NCBI GenBank assembly: GCA_951804985.1
Contig: OX638135.1
Span: 7,282,659-7,346,658 of the forward strand
DNA from: Dryomyza anilis
Taxonomy: Eukaryota; Arthropoda; Insecta; Diptera; Dryomyzidae
DNA length: 64,000 nt
Direction of reading: 5' to 3'
The notes beneath the pieces were generated by a model that worked only from the letters and a program-made list of their open reading frames with translations, ran no database searches and had not been told where the DNA came from. Both the position numbers and the translations under genes were made by a program. Shown here piece by piece: positions 22,218-33,239 of this stretch. Numbering within the stretch: position 1 is the stretch's first letter; every line of letters begins with the position of its first letter.

Positions 22218-23370
22218 CCTATGCCTTCCCATATCTTATCTTTTTTTGACATTTCTATACTCCTTGGTCGCTAGGTTGTACAGGCATTCGTTTTGCCTTA
22301 CTTCTTCTATGAGTATTTCGTTAAAATTCATATTTTTCTAAATTTTTATAAACTTTATTTGCGTGCAATTATAAAATTTTGTATTCAACACAAAATCAGA
22401 TGTTCAACTGCAAGCCTGTGCCGTCGCTACTCGACGGCAAAAATAGAAATAGATCTAAGTGGACGGAAAATTCGCGGCGTAAAAATCGTCCCGGTTGCAG
22501 TTACGTGCTATCTCGTTAGGTAATGTGCGTTTTTATTTGACAGCGGATTATCCGCCGCGGATTTTCCGTCGTCCGTCCCAATTCTGGTTAGAGCATAATG
22601 CGGACAATACGGAAACATGATAGTAAAAATATGCACTGCGTAATCATCTGGCGCCGGATTCCGCAACTGTGAAAAATGCTGTGTACACGATATTTTGTGA
22701 ATATAGCAATCTAGCGATTCTGAAACTGTGAAAAGTGAATACAAACGTCAAAAAGTTTACACAACTAAAATTTTTTTTTACTGAAATTTTGTTAGTGAAT
22801 TTTTTGAATGTTTGTGAATTCAAATTTAAAAAAATTGGAAACAAATTAAAGAAAGCCAGCGAGGAGCTGAAATTTTGTTAGTAAATTGAATTGTTTGCGA
22901 TTAAATTGAATTTAATGGCAAACAAATTAAAGAAAACCAGCGAGGAGTAAAAGTATTTCATTATGAATTATATGAAAAATAATGTGACATTTTCCCAAGA
23001 TAAGTAAATTTTTATTGTTTTATCGTTCTTTAATTATAAGGTAATTTAAATATAAAATTATGCATATTTAAAGGAGTGCAGGGTCACATAAGCGAATGGA
23101 TTTATGCGAACAGCTAATTGTTTAGGAGGTGCGGTGAAGGACTCTCAAAAGTGGACAGAGTTTAGGACGGATCAGAACTCATATCTATACAATATAACAT
23201 AATTTAACTATTTCAGAAGTCATATTAAAGAAAAATAAACTATTCTGAAAACTTTATTTCAAAGAAGTGGCATAAATGGACCACAGAAAATGAAACCGCT
23301 GACTGACATCGGAAAATGAGTGCTGCTACTGATGGTTCCAGAAGTTATTGCGGGAAATGATGGTGTGGAT
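22218..23370. repeat. Tandem duplication 1, first unit
   Basis: Bases 22218-23370 recur at 23397-24563, at an offset of 1,179 rising to 1,193 after a 14-base insertion in the second unit (an extra GCGGATTATCCGCC). The unit contains the right end of Harbinger 1 and part of a SANT-like Harbinger accessory gene. Only a few substitutions distinguish the units (for example AAATTTTTATAAAC against AAATCTTTATAAAC), so the event is recent. Confidence 0.9.
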
Positions 23371-23372
23371 TA
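22914..23372 (+). pseudogene. Duplicated 5' part of the SANT-like accessory pseudogene
   Basis: Same sequence as the start of the 24107-25031 pseudogene, including the VKDSQKWTE region, carried by the first unit of the tandem duplication. It is cut off at the junction at 23370. Confidence 0.55.
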
Positions 23373-23396
23373 GACCAATTAGACCATGTAAAAGAG

Positions 23397-24563
23397 CCTA
23401 TGCCTTCCCATATCTTATCTTTTTTTGACATTTCTATACTCCTTGGTCGCTAGGTTGTACAGGCATTCGTTTTGCCTTACTTCTTCTATGAGTATTTCGT
23501 TAAAATTCATATTTTTCTAAATCTTTATAAACTTTATTTGCGTGCAATTATAAAATTTTGTATTCAACACAAAATCAGATGTTCAACTGCAAGCCTGTGC
23601 CGTCGCTACTCGACGGCAAAAATAGAAATAGATCTAAGTGGACGGAAAATTCGCGGCGTAAAAATCGTCCCGGTTGCAGTTACGTGCTATCTCGTAAGGT
23701 AATGTGCGTTTTTATTTGACAGCGGATTATCCGCCGCGGATTATCCGCCGCGGATTTTCCGTCGTCCGTCCCAATTCTGGTTAGAGCATAATGCGGACAA
23801 TACGGAAACATGATAGTAAAAATATGCACTGCGTAATCATCTGGCGCCGGATTCCGCAACTGTGAAAAATGCTGTGTACACGATATTTTGTGAATATAGC
23901 AATCTAGCGATTCTGAAACTGTGAAAAGTGAATACAAACGTCAAAAAGTTTACACAACTAAAATTTTTTTTTACTGAAATTTTGTTAGTGAATTTTTTGA
24001 ATGTTTGTGAATTCAAATTTTAAAAAATTGGAAACAAATTAAAGAAAGCCAGCGAGGAGCTGAAATTTTGTTAGTAAATTGAATTGTTTGCGATTAAATT
24101 GAATTTAATGGCAAACAAATTAAAGAAAACCAGCGAGGAGTAAAAGTATTTCATTATGAATTATATGAAAAATAATGTGACATTTTCCCAAGATAAGTAA
24201 ATTTTTATTGTTTTATCGTTCTTTAATTATAAGGTAATTTAAATATAAAATTATGCATATTTAAAGGAGTGCAGGGTCACATAAGCGAATGGATTTATGC
24301 GAACAGCTAATTGTTTAGGAGGTGCGGTGAAGGACTCTCAAAAGTGGACAGAGTTTAGGACGGATCAGAACTCATATCTATACAATATAACATAATTTAA
24401 CTATTTCAGAAGTCATATTAAAGAAAAATAAACTATTCTGAAAACTTCATTTCAAAGAAGTGGCATAAATGGACCACAGAAAATGAAACCGCTGACTGAC
24501 ATCGGAAAATGAGTGCTGCTACTGATGGTTCCAGAAGTTATTGCGGGAAATGATGGTGTGGAT
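23397..24563. repeat. Tandem duplication 1, second unit
   Basis: It begins CCTATGCCTTCCCATATC and ends GGTGTGGAT, and from there leads into unduplicated DNA with the rest of the accessory gene. The 26 bases between the units (23371-23396) are not part of the unit; 19 of them are copied from 21919-21937, so the junction was patched with nearby template. Confidence 0.9.
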
Positions 24564-25031
24564 GAACTGTTTGTATGTGAAAATGTAAGATAAATGCAAT
24601 TATAAAACTTAATCTATTATTAAGAACTGAAGAAGTTCAACTATAGGTAAAATACATTTCTTAATTTTTTTAAAATAATTAAATCGAATAAGCATTCATT
24701 TGTAAATTTGTATAGAATGTGCACGAACCTATTATAGAGGAGTTTTTGGAGGGCAACTTAGTTCAGTAATAACTTAGAATCCGACATCATTGAACAACAC
24801 AGCAACTGTTTTCACTCCAATCCCTTTAACATCACGTAAAAGGAAAACAGCTTTTTCGGGAATGACATGTCAAGGCAGCGATAAAGAAAAAGTACTACTT
24901 AATGAAATAACAGGTAGCAGCAGACGAAAAATGGAGAGACACATATTTAGAAATAGAAAACAAAAAATTTAAAATTAAAGAGCAAAAAATTGTATTAGAG
25001 GAGAAAAAATTTGAGCAATTGTTAAATCAGT
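24107..25031 (+). pseudogene. Harbinger accessory Myb/SANT-like protein, degenerate
   Basis: PIF/Harbinger elements encode a Myb/SANT or MADF-like DNA-binding partner of the transposase. Here ANKLKKTSEE is followed by a spliceable gap (GTAAATTTTTATTG..TTAAAG), then LGGAVKDSQKWTE with the family's VKDxxKW motif, later GPQKMKPLTDIGK and VPEVIAGNDGVDELF. From 24790 it continues SRKRKTAFSGM and ends in a charged coiled-coil-like IKEQKIVLEEKKFEQLL tail. Several frames and stops are involved. The 5' portion is repeated at about 22914-23372 within the first tandem unit. It faces the transposase pseudogene at 25077-25960, the usual arrangement. Confidence 0.6.
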
Positions 25032-25076
25032 AAAAAAATAATATTTGTTTAAATAAAAAATATATATATTTCAATT

Positions 25077-25960
25077 TTACAATGTCTTGAGAATACGCCT
25101 TCCTTGAATGTGAACATTGTTATCATTGAAATCTACTAAACTAATATTTTCATCAACATCATTGTTTACTTTTGAAATGCTTTCAAAAACTGCCACATTT
25201 TCTTTTATTAATATGTTATGTAAAACAGCGCACGTATTAACAATTCTTCCAGATGTGGATGGATCATAACACAAATTTCTTTCACTTATTAAACACCAAA
25301 ATCTACTCTTTTAGACGCCAATAAAATGTTCTACAATACACCGAGTCCTTTTGTGCGCAACATTATATCTACGTTCGGCTTCATTGGACGTTGTTCAACG
25401 TTGGCGTCATAAGCCAACGTTGAACAGGAAATCCACTGTCCCCCAAAATCCAATAATTACGCATTCCTTGAATATTTTTAAAATAATTTTGGGCCAATGA
25501 GCGACGCCATACATACGCATCATGGGAAGTTCCTGGAAATTTTGCGTTAATGTACCGAATACGGTAGTTGGAATTGCAGATTATGAGAACATTTATAGAA
25601 TGGCCTCCTTCACGGCAATAGTAAGCATGTTCAATATCATTTTTAGGGCCAATAAAACGTATATACTGGCTGGAAATGTTGTTAAGAATATCTGCAACTT
25701 CATGTATGCAACGGCTTACAGAGTCTGCGATAACGAAGACACAAAATTCTGTCTAATATTACGCTGGTGACTTCCGCAAAAAATCGTAAGGCACATAAAA
25801 ATCTTATATGAGCAGGAATTGCTGTAATTAGATTCGAGGCATGGAATCGTGGTAATATATAATTGAGGAAATTAATTGCAATATGTTTCGGAAATTTATA
25901 AATCGTTCCTCACTAATTTCATATGGATTCTTTGTATCTCGTAATTTCCTTCTTGCGACA
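25077..25960 (-). pseudogene. HARBI1-like PIF/Harbinger transposase, second family
   Basis: Read on the minus strand it shows RCIHEVADILNNIS, GPKNDIEHAYYREGGHSINV, IICNSNYRIRYINAKFPGTS followed by HDAYVWRRS (second catalytic Asp region), ILGDSGFPVQRWLMTP, ERRYNVAHKRTRCIVEHFIG (catalytic Glu in CIVEH) and CYDPSTSGRIVNTCAVLHNI. Blocks lie in different frames and there are stops. The region that should carry the first Asp (FPG..DCTH in relatives) is shortened to FPASIYVLLA-like sequence. It is distinct from the 20217-21491 transposase, so two Harbinger families are adjacent. Convergent orientation with the SANT-like gene supports one former two-gene element. Confidence 0.78.
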
Positions 25961-26540
25961 ATGAGATACTTCCTATAATAAAGTATAAATCAAAGATTTT
26001 CATAATTTAAATATTTATCTACAGTCCTTCTTGTGCGTCTCAATCGTCGTAAAGTATTTAATCTTAAAATTAAATTCATTTTTTTTCTATCTCTAAAAAC
26101 ATGTAAAATTTTCAATTTCAAAATATTTGTTTTATTTTGACAGCTTTAAAAAAAAACATTCAGCACCTAAAAATTTGCATTCAGCTCAACAGTGTTCATT
26201 TGATGTTATGGAATCGCATGAAAACCAACCGTGTAAACTTTCATCTGTAGTGAATATTTTGATTTTGTGTACACAATATTTTTTCATATTTGAGGAATCC
26301 GGCCCATGATGTGTATTTGATTCGACAAAATCTATTACACACCCGCTTTCAACGAATGCTTCTGAGCGACTGAACTGAAAATTTTGAAAATTTTACAAAA
26401 AATAATAAAAAACGACACCCTAAAGCTAATCATTATTAAATTGAATGTATTGTTTGCGCGCGCTGACGTCAGTTATAAATACCAAGCGTTGCCAGGTTGT
26501 CAAGCACCTTCTTGGCTGGAGTGTTTTCATTCATTCGTTT
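25961..26540. other. Unassigned DNA between Harbinger 2 and the minus-strand LINE
   Basis: AT-rich with a short GC-richer patch GCGCGCGCTGACGTCAGTTA at about 26454-26473 followed by TATAAATACC, a CRE-like palindrome next to a TATA-like box. No gene follows on the plus strand, so I give this no functional weight. Confidence 0.35.
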
Positions 26541-26542
26541 CT

Positions 26543-27142
26543 ATCAAGCGAAGCCGCTAGATCTTGATGCGCTTAACTATGTCAATATCGTCAAATAACT
26601 CATACAGCTCATGGTTCATCCTAATTCGATTCTCGTTAGCAAAGCAGATATGGCCAAAGATTTTACGGAAAATCTTTGACTAAGATTTTACGGAAAATCT
26701 TTTTCTCGAACGCTCCCACTACTCTCTCATCGGGGGAGGCCAGCGTCCATGTTTCTGCACCATAAAGTAGGACGAGCATGATGAGTGACTTGTAGAGTGT
26801 TATTTTTGTCCGGCGGCTACAGAACCCAAAATAGCACCTGTTGGCAATAGTTATTCTCCGTTTAATCTACAGGCTGAAGTCGATGTTGCTGTTGATGCTG
26901 GATCCCAGATAGACGAAGTCATTCACAATGTCGAACTTGTGGGTGTCAAAATCAGCTTTTTCTCCAAGACGCACAGACTATTTTTTGCTTGTTGACACAA
27001 TCAACTTCGTCTTGTCCTAGTTCACCTAGTTCACCCATTCGACGTGACTCTTTCTCCAATCTGGAGAATGCTGCGCTGACTGGAATGCTGCGCTGACTCG
27101 TGTGCTCCTGTCAATGATATCAATATCGTCGGCATATGTGAG
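26543..27142 (-). pseudogene. RTE-type LINE (minus), piece 4: RT active site onward
   Basis: On the minus strand: LTYADDIDIIDRSTR, LGEKADFDTHKFDIVNDFVY, then LGSSIN, RRITIANRCYFGF, RRTKITLYKSLIMLVLLYGA, ETWTLASPDERVVG, ENRIRMNHELYELFDDIDIV and KRIKI, ending near 26543 before the expected RWLGH. It is the last segment of the LINE copy whose earlier parts lie at 28942-29552, 31366-32155 and 37597-38345. A short internal duplication (AAAGATTTTACGGAAAATCT) at about 26655-26705 disrupts the frame. Confidence 0.85.
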
Positions 27143-27411
27143 TTCAAATTCCCTTTTTTTGCACTACAAGTCGTAACATCTTAGTCAAATTTCAACACCC
27201 TACGATTATTAGAAGACGGTGCTACACGGTCATATGTGTTGGCGATCTCTGAACAAATCTTCATATATTATGAGAGCATACATAATTTCAGTAAGTTACA
27301 TATGGTCATTATGTCCTGAGTTTGTATATGAAGGTCATTTATTTTATGTCTTATTTACTAAGAATATTATATTTATAATGTATAAATAGTAATAATAGTA
27401 GTTTGACACCT

Positions 27412-27603
27412 ACAGTTTCTTGTCGAATCCGAACGGCGGGTGAGAGCTTTTCATAGGCAATATTTTACTCTCGTAGGTTTGCCATTTACTGCCGAGAGGT
27501 AGCGCGGTATAGAAAAATGTTTCTATGAAAAGATGTTGTTAGCCCCAATCCAGGCTTGAACCGGGGATCTTTCGGCTCACATTCCACTGAGCTACCGCGG
27601 CTA
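27412..27603 (-). mobile_element. tRNA-derived SINE, copy 1
   Basis: On the minus strand the copy begins AGCCGCGGTAGCTCAGTGG (A box) and continues to CCCCGGTTCAAGCCTGG (B box), so it has an RNA polymerase III type internal promoter. The body is unrelated to tRNA, with CTATACCGCGCTACCTCTCG and CCGCCGTTCGGATTCG. About 20 bases between the A box and the anticodon region are deleted relative to the copy at 58262-58524. Confidence 0.75.
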
Positions 27604-28073
27604 TAATGTATAGTTTTTATATAATAAACAAAAGATCTAATGATTTACCTTTAATTTGATATATCATTTTCTTACACAAGTTGCAATATTTAATTAAATT
27701 ATTAAAATTAACCCAAATGAGCCACTCCATACAAATCAACAAAAAAAAAAACAAATTTTCCAGGATTGATGAAATTTGTAAGTATGTTGATACTGCTCAA
27801 AATTAATATATTGGCCAATATTCAGATTTCCAGATGGTGTGGTTTCATATATTTGATGCTTTAATATAGTATGACTCATTTGAATTATTATAAGTAATTT
27901 TAATTAAATATTGCAACTGGTATTAGAAAGTGGTAAATCAAATTAAAGTTAAATCATCAGAGCTTAGATTTATTACATAAAAACTACACATTATGAACAT
28001 AATATTTTAAGTAAATAAGACATAAAATAAAATACTAAACCTATTTTATTCTTAAACCGCTATATTTTTTATA

Positions 28074-28524
28074 CCCTACACTAAGAGTGAAAGGGTATAT
28101 TCAGTTTGGTACGCCGTTTGTAACACCCTGATAAAAGCATCTCCGGTATGGAAAAGTATATATATTCTTGATCAGCATGACCTCCTGAGTCAATTTAGCG
28201 ATGTCCGTCTGTCTGTCTGTCTGTCTGTCTGTTGAAATCGCGATTACAGAGAGTGAGCTGAAGAGCTAGAGCAATGAAACTATAGATTTAGATTACTTAT
28301 ATATCTATGTTGTCTGAACAAGAAAATTGGCATAATCGGTCTATTGTGACTTGAGAACCGACCACTTATGTTCAAATACCTCAAATAAAATTTACATCTA
28401 CGAATCAATTTTACTGTATACGTGCTTAGTCGGCTTAGACCGACTATAATTTTGATAATCCTAACTATCATAATAACACCTACTTAAAAATTTCTCATGT
28501 GATCTAACCTTCCCAACTGGTTTA
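28074..28524 (+). mobile_element. INE-1/DINE-1-like Helentron copy
   Basis: It starts TATACCCTACACTAAGAGTG, has GGTATGGAAAAGTATATATA, the GATCAGCATGACCTCCTGAG core, a GTCT microsatellite, the 3' hairpin TAGTCGGCTTAGACCGACTA (about 28428-28447) and the end CTAACCTTCCCAACTGGTTT. The same subfamily lies in the other orientation at 50292-51033. Confidence 0.8.
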
Positions 28525-28941
28525 TATTGTCAGGCCAATTTTGTTGCATTATAATCCATAAAATTGCTTTAATTTGATATATATTATTGAAATTAACGAA
28601 GTGTATCAGAACATATACATTTATTTGTTACTTGCGTATTTCATATTGTCATGTCCTTAATGCCCTTCATATACAAACTCAGGGCATAATGGCCATATGT
28701 AAATTACTGAATTTATTTATAATATCATTACATATAGTTATTATCGCGATAGGGCAATACAAATTTTGAAGATTTGTTCGGTGAATGCCAACACATATGC
28801 CTGTGTAGCACTGTCTTCCAATATACGTAGAGTGGTGAAATTTGGTTAAGATGTTATAAACGGTACTCCCTCACATAATTTGAGGTACGTTGACTCGTAA
28901 GGTGTACTTGAATTTTTTCCATATGTTTTTCAACCACCCCA

Positions 28942-29552
28942 GTGAGCAGCATGACACTTTTGTTGAGGATAGTGCCGCTTTGACGGAGTTCGGCAGCTCG
29001 AACTATTTTCTCCATCAATAAGTTAAAAAAACCGCACGATAGGGAGTCACGGTATGAAATGGCTCGAAGAGTTCTTTTCCTATTCTCACTTATCAACTCT
29101 GGGTCATCCTACAAAGTCTTCACAGGTATACCGAACTCAGACGGCTTTATAGTTGACTAATAGGTGGTAGATGTCGATCTGTTTTTCTAGGGTCTTTTCC
29201 TGGATTAGGCGCAATGTGATGGTGGGCTATGGTGGGCTTTCCAGGTCTGAAGCCGCTCTGATAAGGTCCAATCAGTCTGTTGACGATGGGCTTCAGTCTT
29301 TCACATAATACGCTCCAGAACCTTGTATGCAATATTAAGTTCTTAAGGATTGGACAGAGTACACTGAGGTTCCTGTCACTTGGCATGCTTTCATCCGACC
29401 ATATTATGTTTATTAGCTCGAGCATGCTCTCTATTAGCTCGTCGCCTCCGGTCTTAAACAACTTAGTCTTAAACAACTGCGGCTTTGTTGTTTTTCAGTC
29501 AATCAATGGCTGTTCTGACCTCGTCATGGTCGGGTGACGGAATCTCATTGTC
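28942..29552 (-). pseudogene. RTE-type LINE (minus), piece 3: RT N-terminal part
   Basis: Reading on the minus strand from 29552: DNEIPSPDHDEVRTAI, LKNNKAA, FKTGGDELIESMLELIN, IWSDESMPSDRNLSVLCPIL, then a jump to SVLCERLKPIVNRLIGPYQS with GFRPGKPTIAHHH, and SYRDSLSCGFFNLLMEKIVR ending NKSVMLL at about 28945. Deletions remove the RT palm between the FRPGK and RDSLSC motifs, and a GGACAGAG-side duplication adds KTKLFKTGG. The piece joins piece 2 across the 29553-31365 insertion and piece 4 across 27143-28941. Confidence 0.83.
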
Positions 29553-29938
29553 GCACGTTAGGAAAAAATTATCAAATACGCGCGCATGGCTGTTATATTA
29601 ATAATGATAGATATTTGCATATTTAGTTACTCTTAAAGATAATTTTTTTGGGGAATCGAGTGGCATACTTGGTTTTTTTAAGTGGTACCCTACACCGATA
29701 CCCTACATTTAAAAAGTAACTTTGTTGAATAATTTGTAATATATTTCTGATGCGTAGAAATTAAATATAATATATATATTTTTTATCGATATAACCATGG
29801 TTAATTTGTATACATATTCCGTCCATTATCCATGATTTAAGACTGTTAAACCATCAAGGAACACAACACTCTACTAAGTATTAAAAAATCCTCATTTAAA
29901 GTAACGTAATAAAGTAAACAAGTAAGTACCGTTATAAT

Positions 29939-30397
29939 TAGGGCTGTGCGTTGAATTGTTTTACAGGAAATTCTGATTAATCGCAATCACGATTAATAAA
30001 TTTTTCGATTAATTAACCTAAAATAAGATTAATCGGTTAATTAAAACAATTCAATTAATCAAAATACTTTATATTTGAGAACATAGAAATTTCTATTTAA
30101 AAAGATATACAAAACAAAATTTTGTTTAAAAAAAAAACAAAATAATAAAATTACAAATGCCGAAAAAGATGCGTAACAAGTATAATATTGTTATTTATAA
30201 TCATGCCAATAACAAGACAAATAATCGTACTTCAATTAATCATATTTCTGATTAATCGAGTAATCGTTTTTTAATTAATCAAAATTTTAATTAACCGAAT
30301 AAAAGTATTTTAGGTTAATCAAAAAAATATGACACATCGAAAATTTGATATATCGTGTTTACGATTATCAGACATTCCGGTAAAACGATTAATTGCT
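29939..30397. mobile_element. hAT MITE, right end lost
   Basis: It starts TAGGGCTGTGCGTTGAATTG after GTTATAAT and carries the same GATTAATCG-rich subterminal repeats as 868-1300. The right terminus was deleted up to CAGCAGGAAAT. Confidence 0.6.
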
Positions 30398-30509
30398 CAG
30401 CAGGAAATAAATCATTTAACTACAAAGTGATAAATCGAAGAAATTGTAGAATTTATTAATTTCGTCCATTTTTGCAAAACATCCATAGTTAATTCTAACA
30501 TTGCATTTG

Positions 30510-30750
30510 TGTTTACCGATTTGGCTCATTTCTGAAGTCTGAACCATTTTTTGGCTAAAACATATTGAAACAAAATTTCATTGCATTCTGACCAGTATTA
30601 TTCAAATTACCGTGATTTCTGGCAGACAGCAATACAGACATAGATACAGACATAGATACAAACATAGATACAGACATATGAACAGACAGGCATGGATAAA
30701 CGGACTAGTTGAGAATATATATATACTTTTATATACCACCCAATACCTGA
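30510..30750 (-). mobile_element. INE-1-like fragment in composite repeat copy B
   Basis: Same partial INE-1-like unit as at 1512-1790: AAAATTTCATTGCATTCTGA, then CAGACATAGATA repeats and TATATATACTTTTATATACC. Confidence 0.5.
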
Positions 30751-31365
30751 AATAGCACGGTGATATAATTATTAATTTTGTTCAAATCGATTTCCATGAG
30801 CATTTAAGGGTATACGGTATTTAAGAGCATTTAAGGGTATACGGTATAAAAATTACCTTTAGGCGCAGGAAGGCGCAGATAAAATTCATATGGCTGTAAT
30901 CACCATAAATCGCACTTAATATAGTACGATCGTGATCCATGCTGATCCCAAAAAGTTATAGACCGCTAAATTTTATATTTTTTTGAATAATACTGAAAAA
31001 TACGTATATTTACATTCAAATGTCATTTGAACAGGATATGCTATTAACATGATTTGTACGTTTGGTAAGAGACCAATGTGTCCTTGTTATGTGATAAAAA
31101 TTTGGTTGTCTTTCACTTATAAATGAAAATTATACACGTATTTGAGTACACCCAATATATCGTTGTACAATTTTTTTCATTTTTTGAGAAATAAGCCTCA
31201 ATACAGATGACCATAACTCGGAAGTAGTATGAGATATTTACATAAAAAAAACGGACATTTTTATCTGCATTCATCTTTTATATAATAAGCAATTCAAATG
31301 GAACATTCCCGTAAGTTTTTGTTTTTGCCTCATGTTTGTTTTTTGATCATTTATACCCAACGTGC

Positions 31366-32155
31366 GTCGTCATCAAGTACTGGGGTTGCCGGTTTTACTT
31401 CTCTATCGATGGAATTGCTGTCATCATCACCGGTCAGCAATTTAGAGAAGTGATCTCTCCATATTTTCAGTGTGCTCTGGATATCTGTCACTAGAGTCCC
31501 GTTCTCATCTTTACAAGAAGAGGCTCCGGATTCTGAATCTCCTGTTAGGCGTCTTATTTTCTCGAAGAATTTTCGAGTCTCATTCCTGTCATCATGCATC
31601 TCAATCTCCTCACAATTACGTCTTTCTGCCTCTCTTTCTTTAGCCTAAAAAGACGTCTCTCTTTCATTCTCTTCTTTTTGCAGCTCGCGTAGCTACTGAC
31701 TGCAGGGTGGATTTGTACGCAGCGTCTTTCTTTGCAGTGGCCACGCGACACTCTTGGTCATACTACGAATTCCTCAGGGAGCGTTGGAATCCAAGCACCT
31801 CTTCGGCAGCCGTACGCATAGAGCAGGAGATATGGTTCCACTGCGCGCTTATATCATCGTGAGGAGGAGTGCTTTGTCTAAGCAGGTGTGAGAGTCGAGT
31901 GGAAAAGGCTTGCGTTGTCTGTTGTGATTGCAACTTTCCGACGTCTTAAACGTTGCTTAAACGTGTGCGAACCTTGGCAGCTACAAGGTAATGATCCGAG
32001 TTCATATTGGCACCTCGGATAGTGTGTCAATCACAACGTGATCAATTTGGTTTCACGTTTTTGATCGGGAGACAACCATGTGGCCTTGTGGATATCGAAA
32101 TGTTCGAATCTAGTGCTATTAACTGCCATGTTTCGTGCTGCGGCGAAGTAGATTA
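31366..32155 (-). pseudogene. RTE-type LINE (minus), piece 2: endonuclease C-terminus and linker
   Basis: On the minus strand from 32155: FAAARNMAVNSTRFEHFDIH, KATWLSPDQK, NMNSDHYLVAAKVRTRL with the SDHY catalytic triad, QWNHISCSMRTAAEEVLGFQ, ATAKKDAAYKSTLQSVAT, then ETRKFFEKIRRLTGDSESGA, KDENGTLVTDIQSTLKIWRD and HFSKLLTGDDD ending PVLDDDA. Stops and frameshifts occur in the linker. This is the endonuclease half missing from the plus-strand copy at 5225-6364. It begins exactly at the hAT target duplication at 32148-32155. Confidence 0.85.
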
Positions 32156-32204
32156 CAGTGTAGGGCAATTTTTATTTCAAATAAAAATAAAAACTAACGA
32201 ATAA

Positions 32205-33064
32205 ATTATTTTTATTCTTAATATAATGAATAATAATTAATAAATTTATGTGTTCGTTTTGAAAAAATGCAGTTCTACTATATTTTGATCGTTTTTTTAA
32301 TACATTTGTATTAATTTGTCTGGATTTTACTACACAATGTCTTAGAAATTCGTTTTCTACATATTTCAGAATATGTAGTATGTATTTGTTTTCTGTAGTT
32401 TTTATTTTTAAAATACGTGTACTAGATAATACATAAAATGTATTATGCAATTATTTTGTGTATTATAGTTTAATATTAAATTATAAATTATTTACATATT
32501 ATTATAATTTCCTCTATATACTATATTCTATAAATTTACTATAAATTCCCCTGTATACAAAAATATGTATCACTTAAAGTTAATTGTTTTTATAAAAATT
32601 TGATTAAAATTCAATTTATTATATAAAATCTTTAAATTAAAAGCCCTATTTTACTTTCAAATTTACTTTCAAAAACAGCTAATTTTTGTTTATATTTTTA
32701 AAACCAAATGTTGAGCGTTACCAATAATAAAAAAAATAATGTCCAATTTAAAATAATATTCGAATGTATATGGAAGACTTGTCTGTCGCTGTACACTGAA
32801 AAAATTACTGTAGCAAATTAAATACATTTTATGTCTTTGTTTTGAAAAATATATTTCTATTACATTTTGTTGGTTTTTAAATACATTTGCCTTTATTTGT
32901 CTTATTTTTACTACATCATGTATTGAAAATTCGTTCCCTACATATTGCACAAACAGTTTTGATGTTTTGTCTTTTGCTTTCATTTGAATTCGTATGGGAT
33001 CACTGACGAACGAATTACCAATGGTCGTCCCTCGTGCAGGTATAAACGAATTCTTTGGTTTCAT
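32205..33064. repeat. Two diverged copies of a TACAT-rich repeat
   Basis: Bases 32260-32400 and 32820-32950 share GAAATTCGTTTTCTACATAT, TTTGTCT..TTTTACTACA and TTTTAATACATTTG segments. Translated on the minus strand both give a VGNEF / VENEF..VVK.RQI pattern, but codon-like conservation is not apparent beyond DNA similarity. I treat them as repeat copies, not genes. Confidence 0.45.
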
Positions 33065-33239
33065 ATTTCAGAAACTGTTTTTTTTTGTTGTTGTTTTTTT
33101 TATGCATACGACGTCCGTAGCATCTGACCGAACTGTCTTAATAAGAGAAGACTATAGAGCTGCCAACTTGGTTTACCGCTGAATATTTTTAGTTTTAAAA
33201 CTTAGTTGTCAACTATGCAGTATACAAATATAGCACGCA

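Larger units (their letters stand above)
19866..22587 (+). mobile_element. PIF/Harbinger transposon 1 with degenerate transposase
   Basis: The left terminus CCAGAATTGGGGCGGAGGAC followed by GGAAAATCCGCGGCG pairs with the right terminus ending CGTCCGTCCCAATTCTGG at 22587. A Harbinger transposase pseudogene lies between on the plus strand. No clean 3-bp target duplication is visible (GAA left, TTA right), so the right end may belong to a related copy. A smaller inverted pair (GGACGGAAAATTCGCGGCG at about 22460 against 22555-22575) suggests a nested mini-element. Confidence 0.65.
27143..28941. mobile_element. TIR element, 1.8 kb, inserted in the minus-strand LINE
   Basis: Inverted arms 27173-27350 and 28640-28857 pair well (ACATATGTGTTGGC, GTGCTACAC and CTGAGTTTGTATATGAAGG with complements). 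The element is flanked by GTGAG (27138-27142, 28942-28946), and the LINE frame MLL|TYADD closes across it. It contains a tRNA-derived SINE copy and an INE-1-like copy, so it is older than both. No transposase was recognised. Confidence 0.75.
29645..31045 (+). repeat. Composite repeat, copy B
   Basis: It matches 360-1800 plus 4804-5040 without the 2,961-bp hAT insertion, so it shows the empty site (GTTCAAATCGATTTCCATGA against GTTTAAATAGGTTTTCATGA). It also lacks the 640-840 block and the right end of the internal hAT MITE. Confidence 0.75.
29553..31365. mobile_element. TIR element, 1.8 kb, carrying composite repeat copy B
   Basis: The termini GCACGTTAGG and CCCAACGTGC are inverted, followed inwards by AAAATTATCAAAT-like sequence on both sides. 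GTC flanks both ends (29550-29552, 31366-31368), a 3-bp target duplication. The LINE frame DDD..NEIPSPDHDEV closes across it. Bases 29645-31045 are the composite repeat also found at 360-5040, so that repeat is either the body of this element or nested in it. No transposase frame was seen. Confidence 0.65.

Noticed and set aside
26454..26480. CRE-like and TATA-like promoter
   Set aside because: GACGTCA followed by TATAAATACC is suggestive, but no coding region or transcript evidence follows; it runs straight into the end of a dead LINE.
32007..32204. Plus-strand 65-codon frame
   Set aside because: It lies antisense to the LINE endonuclease and crosses a hAT boundary.
32172..33064. Two related minus-strand frames as a gene pair
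   Set aside because: They are DNA repeat copies with frameshifts; similarity is not better at protein level than at DNA level, and both are very AT-rich.
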